Assembly: GCA_028751875.1 (NCBI GenBank)
Contig: CM054141.1
Span: 67,531,351 to 67,595,350, forward strand
Length of the DNA stretch: 64,000 nt
Direction: 5' to 3'
From: Rapana venosa
Lineage: Eukaryota > Mollusca > Gastropoda > Neogastropoda > Muricidae
The notes under the pieces were generated by a model. The model ran no database searches and was not told the DNA's origin. It saw nothing but the letters and a program-made list of their open reading frames with translations. This document shows positions 1-31,200 of this stretch, one piece after another. Made by a program: the position numbers and the translations under genes. Position 1 is the first letter of the stretch, and the number at the start of each line of letters is the position of its first letter.

Positions 1-818
1 TGTGTACTTTAAATGTGTGTTAATTGTGGAAAAAGTGTTGTATTTTAAATGTGGTGTTGACTGTGGAAAGCAGAGTGTTGTATTTTAAATGTGGTGTTGA
101 CTGTGGAAAGCAGAGTGTTGTATTTTAAATGTGGTGTTGACTGTGGAAAGCAGAGTGTTGTATTTTAAATGTGGTGTTGACTGTGGAAAGCAGAGTGTTG
201 TATTTTAAATGTGGTGTTGACTGTGGAAAGCAGAGTGTTGTATTTTAAATGTGTGTTGAATGTGGTAAAAGAGTGTTGTATTTTAAATGTGTGTTGACTG
301 TTGTGAAAGAGTGTTGTAGTTTAAATGTGTGTTGACTGTTGTAAAGGAGTGTTGTATTTTAACTGTGTGTTGACTGGAAACAAAGAGTGTTGTAGTTTAA
401 CTTTGTGTTGACTGGAAAAAGAGTGTTGTAGTTTAAATGTGGTGTTGACTGTGGAAAAAAAAGTGTTGTAGTTTAAATGTGGTGTTGACTGGAAAAAAGA
501 GTGTTGTAGTTTAAATGTGTGTTGTGTTAACTGTGGCAAAAAGAGTGTTGTAGTTTAACTGTGTGTTGACTATGGCAAAAAGAGTGTTGTATTTTAAATG
601 TGTGTTGACTGTGGAAAGCAGAGTGTTGTAGTTTAAATGTGGTGTTGACTGGAAAAAAAAAGTGTTGTAGTTTAAATGTGGTGTTGACTGTTGTAAAAAA
701 GTGTTGTAGTTTGAATGTGGTGTTGACCGTGGTAAAAAGAGTGTTGTAGTTTAAATGTGTGTTGTGTTAACTGTGGCAAAAAGAGTGTTGTAGTTTAACT
801 GTGTGTTGCCTGTTACAG
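1..818. repeat. 40-bp minisatellite abutting RTK exon 1
   Basis: About 20 units of a sequence like GTGTTGTATTTTAAATGTGG followed by TGTTGACTGTGGAAAGCAGA. Copies near 50-240 are almost identical and later ones diverge. The last unit (GTGTGTTGCCTGTTACAG) is itself the splice acceptor of the exon at 819. No coding content. Confidence 0.95.
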
Positions 819-20414
<19,596 letters not shown>

Positions 20415-23400
20415 GGGAGGGGGGTCGCTGGACCCTGTCTGTCAGTCTTGATTGTGGCTTTGGTCACGCCACTTTGCAGCCGTGCTGTGCTCGCTCCCTG
20501 TGCTGCTGGGGTTGTCATGGCCAGTATATACATGCAGCAGGGAAGGAAGGAAGGAAGGCACACAACACACACACAGGGTGTGGCTGTCAGCTCCACTGCA
20601 GGCCTTACCGAGGGGAGTTCAGTCAATCTTCATACAACCTACACCTCCTGTTTTTACGTGGCCAGCTGATGATTCTGTCTTCAGTGGTTATGTATTGGGT
20701 TTGTTTGTGTTTCTCATACCCTACTGCCCGCTGTCATGAATCGCAGGATCTTGAAGGTGATTGTTTTGATCTTGTGCGCGTATAAACAACATAAAGAGAA
20801 GTAAGGCACAGGCAGGTCTGCTTATGAGCCGATAAAGAAGATTGCAACAAGAAAACAAGATGTCCTCCTCTTCAGTGTCAGTCCACCAGGTGCACACCAG
20901 ATTTGGAGCCGGCAACTCGAACGCTGTTGTAATGTGGCTGATGCACTGTGGCTGATGCACTGTGGCTGATGCACTGTGGTGTGAAAAATGTGCTGTGAGG
21001 GGAGGGCAGTGTACAGTGTCAGTGAAGGTGGTTTAAATACGCAGGAGCTGGCATACTGCAGTATGTGGGTAGGCTTGTGTGGGAGGCTGCAGGTGAAGAA
21101 GTGTCTGAACACTCCTCTGTTCACTGCACTCTGTCTGGGCCAGGTGTGAACACTGCATACACCATCATCACCTGCCGATTTTCTCCGTGACTTGCATCTG
21201 CACAAAATGAGGCTCTTCATTCAAGTGCCTGCTGAAGTGCAAAATTTGTTCAAGACGCCTGTTGGACAGAATTCTCAGCAAAGACAGGATACTTGAGTTC
21301 AGGTGCCTATTTGTGAAGACCCAGCAAAATTGACTATTGTGTTCATGTGCCTGTTGATAGAAGGAAGGAAGAACAGTCTTATGGGCGTACCTGTCGGCTG
21401 GACTGCAGAGAACAGATGGGAACGAGGAAGAGGGGTGAGCTGAAAAGCAAGCTGTGTTAAGAGAAGATAAGTCGTTTTATGTTATGTGCTTGGCATTTTT
21501 GTATTATGGTCATGATGTGCTGTTTTGTATTCTATAGACAGTGGAGACACTGAGTCAGGGCATGCAGGCAGGCAGGCAGACAACGGGATGCATTCTACAC
21601 AGCATCCACTGAGTTTGTCCCTGGAGGAGTCTGACTGGCTTCATTTCCTGACTTCAAGGTGTCATCTGAAACAAGGACCACCCACCGAACCAGCAAAGTT
21701 TCTGTATGTGTGAAAGAGAAGATGTTCTCTTGGCTCATTATATGAACCTCATGAATGAGCTTGTTTGTTTAGAATAACTGTATTCTAGGCTCATTATGGA
21801 CGAGCTTCTTCTTTAGAAATATGGGTTGTTCTCAAAAACATGTGCTATTTCTGTGACATAGAGACCCAAAAATTAATTTCACTGTACATACATGTCTTTA
21901 TGCCACACAGTACATCATTTCAATATACATCATTTTCTAAAATAGAAAAGATGATCAGTCAATTCATCTTGTTGTAATAGATGATTAAAAACTTAATTTT
22001 TTGCTGTGTTACGGTTGTGACATGGAATCCAAAAAAAGAACTTTGAGGTCTTTAAAAACAGCATGCTTTCTAAAACCTGGTATAAATTACTTGTAAACCA
22101 AGGAAGAAAAGGTTCCCATATGACAAAAACTGTCAAAATGATCATGAATGTGCTTTTTTCTGCAGTTTTCAGAATCCACATTAGTCCTCCATGCTCACGG
22201 CAACTTCACATTCTCATGTCTCCATAATTATTGGAATATACAGCTCAAGTCAGGCATGAAGTACTTCTTATCCTTGCTCACAAGAGGCACACTGTAGCTG
22301 TTCAGAACAATATACTGTTTATTGCATTTGATTACGCAATGAAAACAAAACGTTACAGTTGTGACATGGAGTCCGTTACAGTTGTGACGTGGAATCTAAG
22401 TCTACAAAACAACTTGAAACCAACCATAGACATGGCAAACATGAGTCAAAATGAACATAACTGACACCAGAACAATTACAGTTAAGAAAAAAGAAAGGAT
22501 TTGAAATCAAACCACTGATACTGTGATAGTGATACATTTTTTTCATTTTGGAGTCTGTTACAGTTGAGACGTGGAAACCAACTCTACAAAATACTGAGAA
22601 ATCTACTATGTACATGGCAAATATGAGTCAAGAATAAAACACAGGAACAGTTGCTTTCTTTAATCAAAGTATATGTCTTCTGATGACATTTTCTACCCCT
22701 GTAAGTGTCCTGTTTTGATAAAATAAAGAAAGTGTAGCTGGATTTGGTTTGCAAGGCAAACACGAAGTCCCGTGACTACATTAAAAATAATAAAATTTCT
22801 TGTCTTAAATATTGATTTACATTATTTCATGCCTTAATAATGAAAAAAGACTCTTTTTACAAAGAACTATTCATAATGAAATGATATAAAACAGATTGAA
22901 CAAACCAGTACAACCACTTTTAATGATGCAGTCCCAGAAAACGTTACAGTTGAGACGTTTCCGCAGATGATGGAAGACAAAGAAACCAGAGTCTATAACC
23001 CACTCATAGAATGATAACGCGGGAAAAATCTGCATTCCACGGATGTTTCCGGTGAAGGAGAAGTGCTCTAACTTGGAATCTCGGTCAAGTGACCTTTGTC
23101 TCGGAGTTCATACAGCGTTTACGTTGTACAGTTGCTCCCGTCAAAAGTGGAAACGATGCCATGTTTGTGATCGTCGATGACTTTTAAGAGGAAAGGAACC
23201 GCAGTTCGTCAGGTCACCAGTTGTTCCTAATGTCATACAGTGTCTTCTCCATTAGTTTTTGCAGGAAAGCATTCCCTAGAATGCTGAACAATTTTGTGCT
23301 TGAAACATTACAATAGACCAGAAAGTGGAAACCAAGCGTAGCAACCGTAACGGAAATTATATGCGCCCATATATAATAAACTTCAACCTGCAGCTAAGAA

Positions 23401-24544
23401 TTTTATTATTGCAAAGATAAAGAAACATCTGAAGAGATGTTAGATGCTGTTTTTGTTAAGAAAAACACTTGTTAAAGGGTCTTAAAAACATTCACTTTAC
23501 AGTGTGTTCCTTCATGTCACAAATCCGCCATTTTGTTTGTGTGATATTTTCATAATAAATGCTCAATTTACAATGAAAATAATATAACCATGCATTTTTC
23601 TTTTTAAATTCTATTTCTTCAATACAAACATCACCCAAATGTAACAAGCATCCCAATCATCCACAAACAAAACACAACATTTCAGGTCTTCCAAGTGAGT
23701 TACACCTATGGCACACATGTTTCTGAGAACAACCTATATATACATTCTAGGCTCATTATATTTAGTAGATGAACGAGCTTGTTGTGTAGAAATAACTACA
23801 TTCTGGGATTTTTCATATTAAACGTATGAATGAGCTCATTGTTAAGATATAGCGTGACAAAACTTTTGGTTTATGCATAAATTTTATTGTACAACTTTGT
23901 ATATGTATGAGTGGTTGGCTGGACTTGAAAGAAGGAGTCAGTTGTTCTACACTGGTTCATACAGAAAGGATTTTTTGGTTTGTTTTATACAAAGCAGCAC
24001 CTGTATCTTTTGGATGTGATATTTTTCTTGGCTGGTTTTTTGCTGGGTTTTTTGTTGTTGGGGTTTTCTAGTTATGAATCATATTTGACCACTAAAAAAA
24101 TGACTGAAATATTTGGTTGTAAGAAAACAAGCTTTGCAATAGTTGGTACTGGCAGAGAGACAGTATTGTTTTGTGTATTGTACGATACAATGAGTAAGCA
24201 AGACTGAGAAAATAGCTGGGCTTGGTTATTTGCTGTAATTAAAAAAAAAAGGGGGGGGGGGACACTATGAAAGCAGGATGTCAGGGTTGAAACAGATCAA
24301 GGTTTGTCACAGGTTAATTTTGGTGATAATGCCACAAATTGATTGTGCCATCATTTGTGTTTCATATTTAATAAAATCTCCCAGATTTCATGTATCATTG
24401 TCATGGATACAAATCATTATGGCTGCTAAGACAAAGATTATTCTCCTAAATCTTTTAATGTATTGTAGAAAGAAGAATTTCTTTATTTCATAGAAATGTT
24501 ACACTACTGATTTTTTTTTTATGCAGAGAATTGTTCACGTATGC

Positions 24545-24577
<33 letters not shown>

Positions 24578-24755
24578 ATAGACATCTTTAACTTGCTTTT
24601 GGTCATTCAGCTCTAACCTAGCTCACAAAAATCTACAGTGAACTTTTCAAAACAAACAATCATAGTTTATTCCAGATTATACTTAACAAAAAATAAATTT
24701 GTGATTAGAAATTTTTGTTGTTGTTTGTTTTACTTGGTGAACAATTCCAACTATA
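20415..24755 (+). other. RTK 3' UTR and downstream region
   Basis: No convincing coding sequence. Candidate AATAAA polyadenylation signals on + are at 22722-22727, 23375-23380, 23554-23559 and 24370-24375. None can be chosen by eye. Contains diverged repeats with GTTACAGTTGTGACGTGGAA (22010-22960) and an (AT)n tract at 24547-24580. Confidence 0.5.
22005..22965. repeat. Diverged GTTACAGTTGTGACGTGG repeats
   Basis: GTTACGGTTGTGACATGGAA at about 22010, two copies at 22373-22395, one at 22556-22577 and one at 22942-22960. The copies at 22373 and 22556 continue in parallel with TCTACAAAA, CATGGCAAA and ATGAGTCAA, giving a period near 185 bases. Confidence 0.65.
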
Positions 24756-24784
24756 GATGGTGGCTGGGCAGAATGGGGTCAGAG

Positions 24785-25105
24785 GATTGTACAGTGTGCT
24801 GGTTTTCTGGCTGTTAGTGTCACTGGTGTTCTGGCTGTTAGTGTCACTGGTGTTCTGGATGTTAGTGTCACTGGTGTTCTGGATGGTAGTGTCACTGGTG
24901 TTCTGGATGGTAGTGCCACTGGTGTTCTGGATGGTAGTGCCACTGGTGTTCTGGATGGTAGTGCCACTGGTGTTCTGGATGGTAGTGCCACTGGTGTTCT
25001 GGATGGTAGTGTCACTGGTGTTCTGGATGGTAGTGTCACTGGTGTTCTGGATGGTAGTGTCACTGGTGTTCTGGATGGTAGTGTCACTGGTGTTCTGGCA
25101 ACAGC
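24785..25105. repeat. 24-bp minisatellite
   Basis: About 13 units of GTGTCACTGGTGTTCTGGAT + GGTA. The unit is eight codons long, so it translates to a periodic WMVVSLVF frame on + and TPVTLPSR on -. Neither looks like a real protein. Confidence 0.95.
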
Positions 25106-25109
25106 CAAA

Positions 25110-27417
25110 GCTGCTACTTCTATGTGCTTATTTAGGAGGCTTCAGTTTGCTCAGCTATTCTTTATGCTATCTATAGTATGCTTGGATAATTGGAAGCTTC
25201 AGTATGCTGAGCTATTCTTTATGCTATAGTATGCTTGGATAACAGATGACAATCCTATAACAGAAGAGGGAAAAAACGTGTGCTTTATGACAATGACAGT
25301 TTTAGTCGGAGATGCTAACATATTCTGTATCTTTTAAATCACTATGGCAGGTGATTTCAGCATCGCTCAATGCATGAGGCAGTCTAGGCACTACACATGC
25401 TCTGTTATCAGCCATTGTTCTGATGACAAGTAGGTGTTGAAAGATGAGAAAATGCACTGCTACTTTTTTTTTCCTCAAATGACAATCGTAACTTTTTAGT
25501 TAAAAAAACAAAATCTTTCCCAAAAAAATCAAACACAAACCCAACCAAAACAATAAAATAATCACCTTGAAAGCAACCATAAAAACCAGTGTTACTGTCA
25601 GTATAAGTAAGAAGTTGTGATATGATTGACAATGAGATAGAATTGCTTTTCACAATTTCAGCTTTTTTATTTTGGGCAGCTTTTCTGTTGGGATAGATCT
25701 GCTGATGAATTGTGTATATATATATGTGTGCCTTTTTTCCCCTTATTGGTGAACATTTCTACAGTCGACTGTTTAGTCCAGTATTCAGGACCAGTGGTTT
25801 TTTGTGGAGTTTTCTGTGGAAGTCAATTCTGATGGCTGACTGTGCTGACTATACTTTATATGTCTAAGCTGATAGATCAAGACGTTTCTGCTGAGTGTGC
25901 AAAGGAGTTGAATATGCCAAGTTTAATTTACTCCTGTTTTCAGTTTGAGCATATTTGAATCTTGGTTTTATTTTTGTTCATAGACTATGCTTTGCTCATT
26001 GGAACTTTTCCCTATCATTTTATTTTTATGTGTGTGTATATTTTTACTTTTAGATTTTGCTTCACATTTTTTGTTGAGCTTTGAAAACAATGCAAGTGTT
26101 TGGGGGAAATTTTCAGAGGGGGGGGGGGTTTGTTTGCTTGCTGTCTGTCTATAGTCGCTGTTGTTATCTTTTTACCAGAGCTTTTTATCAGAGTGTTTGA
26201 CAGTTGTTTTTCTCTCGGTGGCAGTATAATTAAGTTTTACTTTGGTTTTTGCAAACTGTGGCATGTTTTTTTTAAGGCTTGATGTCAAGTTGAAGGATGG
26301 AATGTGAACATATTACATATTTAACAGTTTCTTTTGACAGATTTTTTTTCATGGTTACATTTTTTTTTCTTCCTAAAGCTAAAATGAGAATGTTAATACT
26401 ATTTGTAACCAAGGTTTGTATACACTTACTGCAAAGTTGTACATTTCATTGACAAGGGCCACTTTCAATGTGTACCTTGATGCACGGAAAAGGATTATAA
26501 TTATGAACTGCACACGTGTGGTTAAGGAAAGTGTGATGGTTAAAAAATAGTTGATGTGAAAATATTTTGATGTAGGATGAAGTGGAAATGAATGCTGAAG
26601 GTATGACCAGGGTGTTGTGTGAGGACTGACCAGCATCACGGGCTATTCTCAGGGCAAATGGATGTGTCGTCGTGTACATGGTTGTAGATGTGACCTGTGA
26701 ACAATGGAATGTTCAGCTAGGTGCCTTGTGCTTTTGCTGTCAACCATCAATGTTTATGTGGATGTTTTGACACAATACTCCAATCCTTTGGTGCTGAATG
26801 GCTTTGCAAAAAATCAGTGACACATGCCCTCCTGCTTGTTAGTATGTGATCTGTCGAGATGACAGTATTTGCAGTTTTCACATTCTAATTGTGTTGTGCA
26901 TAGTGAAGTTTCTGAAGGGTGGGCGGGGGGGACTTGTTCAGCAGACTTTTTAGTTTGTTTGAATGGGGTGGGTTTTTGGGGTAGATTTTCAGTTCCTTTC
27001 TTGCTTGTAGTTCTCCTTTGTCAGGAGCAGTTGTTGAAAACTAAGGTGTGAGGCTTCTCCTTGTTTACTGCTGGAGCATGCAGGGAGGACAGAAGGAGAA
27101 AGGATGTTATTAGGGGAAAAAATCAGCGGAGTATTTAAGTTTTTATGTCCTGTCAGTTCACAGTCTTGCGATCTGTCCTGCTACCTGTCTGATTATTGTT
27201 TTTCCATTCTGGTCTGTCTGTGCCTACCTGTCTGATTATTGTTTTCCCATTCTGGTCTGTCTGTGCCTACCTGGCAAGGGGGGAGGGTGGGCTCTGTCAG
27301 GTTCACATAACCGCTGCCTGTCTGTCACAATACTGATAAAGATTCAGGGCAGTGCACCGCTGACTGTGTAGGGGAGTAGTCCTGTTGATCTGTGCTGCTG
27401 TTTTAAACTTCACATAT
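25110..27417. other. Intergenic, no features recognised
   Basis: AT-rich unique sequence. A short duplication (GGAAGCTTCAGTATGCTGAG-type) lies at 25130-25240. Twin copies of CTGTCTGATTATTGTTTTCC occur at 27187-27260. Confidence 0.5.
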
Positions 27418-27504
27418 CCCCAAAGTCGGAATGCGTCTACCTTAACGGTCGCATATATAAAACTTTTACCATTGGTGGACCTCGGAGCTCTACCCAAGGA
27501 AGAA
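27418..27504 (+). repeat. Dispersed repeat family T, copy 4
   Basis: CCCCAAAGTCGGAATGCGTC, GGTCGCATATATAAAACT, CCATTGGTGGACCTCGGAGC. It lies head-on against the LINE fragment. Confidence 0.72.
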
Positions 27505-27559
27505 AAAGAAAAAAGATCAAATAAAAGTTCAGTTTGCGGCTACGTATTTTACATTCACT

Positions 27560-28262
27560 GTTCACTGGTCCCGTAACCCGCCAGGGTCGTGGGGGCGCTG
27601 CATGGTGGACGAACGGTGGACCAGCTGGCTCCACTTAGCGCGGTCGTGGGCAAGTGCCTGGGTGACACTGAAGTCCTCCCCTGTCCAATCACGGATGTCG
27701 TCGGCCCACTTTCTCCTCTGTCTGCCCCGTCTTCTCTTCCCCTGGACTGTTCCTTGCAGGATGGTCTTTGCAAGTCCTTCTGAGCATGTTACGTGCCCAT
27801 ACCATCTGAGTTTCCTCTTTTTCGCCGTGGTCAGTAGGTCTTCATAGTCCCGCACCTGTTGAGTGATCATTCTGCGGACTTCATTGTTGGTGACATGGTC
27901 CTTGTATGAGATGCCAAGGAGCCTTCTGAGGCATCTCATTTCTACTGCTTGGATCCTCCTTTGTAGGTCTGCGTTTAATGTCCATGCCTCACATGCGTAA
28001 AGCATGATTGAGGTGACTAGCGCGTTTAGTAACTTTACCTTGGTTCCGAGAGGGATGTTTCTGTCTCTCCATATGGTCTTCAGTCTTGCCATTGCTGCTG
28101 CTGTTTGTGCCGCTCTTGCTAGGATTTCGGTCTTCGATCCCTCCTCACTTATGATGGCTCCAAGGTACTTGAAATGGTCAACTGTCTCCAGTTCTTTTCC
28201 GTTGAGAGTGATCTTGGTGGTGATTGGCTGGGCACTGTTTGTCATGAGCTTGGTTTTCTTTT
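27560..28262 (-). pseudogene. Non-LTR retrotransposon (LINE) reverse transcriptase C-terminus, 5'-truncated
   Basis: A 227-residue open frame at 28245-27562. It carries VDHFKYLGAIISEEG, LLNALVTSIMLYACEAWTL, RRIQAVEMRCLRRLLGISYK, RKLRWYGHV and GRQRRKWADDIRDW, the RT thumb and C-terminal region common to RTE/jockey-like elements of molluscs and other invertebrates. The RT catalytic YxDD part and the endonuclease are missing upstream, as expected for 5' truncation. The first bases read AAAACCAAGCTCATGAC, inside the element, so the ATG is not a true start. Confidence 0.9.
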
Positions 28263-31200
28263 ACATTAGTAATTTAAAAAAAAATTTTTTTAGGTCTATC
28301 AAATTTTGTGGAATATTACTATTAGCAAGGGGACAGTGTACTTAAACACTGATTTTCCAAACTGTAGGGGTTTTGTTGTTTTGTTTTTGTTTGCTTTTTT
28401 TAAAATTTTTATTTTTTTAATAAGGGAGCGGGTTTGTTATTTTTGATTTTGAATGCAACATATGCTTATGATGGTTTCACTTGAAGTTTGGTAGCAAGGT
28501 GTAGTCTTTGATAAGCTTTGATTACTGCTTGAAGTAAGACCATGAACTTCTACCGTGTGTTGGCATATATACATTGTAGACAGAAAATATAACCATTGTA
28601 AAAGACAGGAATCTAGTCAGTGCTCAGAGGTATGAACTTTAAGTCTATATGCTCATTGTTGTGTCTGGTAGTAGTATTATTTTTGTTGCTGATGTTCACT
28701 ATAAAGATAGCAGGGCCAGGTGGTGTTATTGGGTATGGCGGGTAACACTGAACTTGGTGATGCCAACAGATGAGATGTTAACTACCAGTACCGCCCTCTA
28801 GTGGTGGTGTGTTTAGCAGAAATGTATATTTTGTATGTCTGTATGCATTATGTTGATGTCTGTGCATTTTATGCATAATGTAAATGTCTACAGGGCATTT
28901 TGTACCTGCAGAAAACAATGATGTTCTAAATGGTTTGATGAAACCACTGTTTATATTAATGATCATGTATTGTTGTCCTGTCCTCATTGATGTGTACATA
29001 CTCATTCCATCATATTTAATTGTACTTTATTCACATTTTTACCCAGTGCATGTGTGTGCACATGTATGTATGTGTGAATATGCGCACAGACTAAGAATTT
29101 ATGTTTACAAAAGAGAATGAATTTGTGTGTGCAGTTCTGTAATCTCAACCAAGATTACTTTTAAAATGTGTGACATTTTTAGAAACAGCTTGTTGCAAAT
29201 ACTTCTTCCTTTGTTCTGTAACAAGAACTTCAATATGAGGTTCATTATTCATAAAATCTATTCATGTTTATAACTCTTTTCACACTGTTGAGGTCTTATT
29301 CTTCTGTTGGGGTTCATTGTTTGTAAAAATCTATTCATGTTTAACTGTTTTCACCCTGTTGAGGTTGTCTTCTTTTTCTTCTGTTGAGGTTCATTGTTCA
29401 TAAAACCTACTCAGATATATGCAACTGTTTCCACACTATTGAGGTTGTCATCGTCTTCTTCTGTTGAGAGCTTGCCTTCACCCAGCTAACCATCACAGCA
29501 CTGTAGTGTAAGAGGGATTGTGAGAAAAGAAGAGATAGATTACATATTCTAAATGAATTAATAAATAAACAGAGGGTGGTGGCTAACTCAGCTGACTACA
29601 ATTTTGCCCCACCATGCAGCATCATGCTTCCTTCACCTATCCCTGTAGTCTAGCAGACCATTGGGGCGCCGCTGAAAATTGTGCAACCAGCTCCCTTGTT
29701 GCAAAGTCATGCTGTGTGATGTTAAATATCCAGCCACTGTCACCAGGTTATGTCTCCAGAGATGATGTGTGAACATGGCATCAATGTGCCTGTAGTTTAG
29801 TGTCATCCTGCATTCCTACCAGCACACACTAGTTCATTCATCTTTGAAAGGTGGAAGGATCTGTGTACATGTATGCCAGGTTCTTTGTGTTTGTGTTAAT
29901 TCACACACAGGACCTCAGTACTAAGTCTCATCCATTAGAGGATTGTTGTTGGGCTTGCCACAACATAGTACTCTGAGACCAAGAAGATGCGCTCTGTCTC
30001 ACTCGTCACACCTGCGAATCACTGTGAGACTGTAAGTACACACTAGAGGAGAAGTGTGCGTGTACAAATAAAAGAAAAAAGAAATGTGCGTGCATGGCTG
30101 TTTTCAAGAACTCTGGCATAGAAGCAGCAATAGGAAGAGGACTGGAATCTGCATAGTTGTCGACTCCACAGTAAGAACCAAACCAGTTACCCATGGTTCA
30201 TTCTTTTATCAAGTGTGCTAACTGTCCAGTGGGTCCCATTTTGTCTTTGGTGCCCTCTTTATGCTGCTGCCTCTGTCAACCTTTCAGAGTCACATCTGCT
30301 TTCTTTCATTTAGGGAGGGGGGGGGGGGGGGGGGGTCCTAGTCACCCTGCCTGTTTAGGGGAAATCGTGTTGCCTGATTTAGTTTGTGCACAAGGTAGGT
30401 TGATATATCAGGTTATCATTCATTTGTATTAAGGAGTGGATACATCTTATTTACAAACTTACTGGGTACAATTTTACCAGACATATGGTTGAGGAACATG
30501 CTCTTGCTGTCATTCATTTGAATAGAATGTGTAGTGAGATGAGATGATTTTTGTTATTGTGTATGACATGCGTCAGTAACTGACATCGGTCACAGACATC
30601 ATTACTTTCTCGTCGGATCATGTTGGGAACAGTATTAGCTTTCTCCTCCTTCTGTTTGTTTTCCTGTGCTGAGAAGCTGGTGTGCAAAGAGGGACAACTG
30701 TGCAGCAGGCTCAACAGGAAGTGACGTAAAAGGAGAGTGCAGCATCATTTAGCCGAACTTCCACCAGAGATTATAAAATGAGTGCAACTAATTTTGTGAG
30801 ATTTTTGCCCCCCCCTCCTGAAAATGGTGTTTTGTTTATAAATAAAATGCATACATGTGTATTACTAAACTGTATTACATCCTATAGTCACCTACACCAC
30901 TGCCATTTTGATGTTGTAGTTGTGTGGGTATAGACGTGTTTTTCCGTATTTTGTTGTTGTGTTTGGGGGTTTTTGTTGTTTTTCTTGGGGTTTAGGGGGG
31001 TGCGGTTGTTTGGTTTTGGGGGGGGTGGGTTTTTTTGTTTGTTGTTGTTGGGTTGTTGTTGTTGGGTTGGGGTTTTTTTGGGGGGAGGGGGCAGGGGAGG
31101 GCTCTTGCAGTTAATGTCTTGCGTTTCAGTTTGCCATTATGTTGAATGTTCACATAAACCTGAACAGCCATTTGTGCTGTTCCATTTTTGTTTTGTCTTG

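Noticed and set aside
24757..25176. 139-codon + frame with a transmembrane-like VVSLVFWM repeat
   Set aside because: Eight-codon periodicity from the 24-bp minisatellite; hydrophobicity is incidental.
27604..27847. + strand frames near the LINE
   Set aside because: They are antisense to the reverse-transcriptase remnant, which has recognisable motifs on the minus strand.
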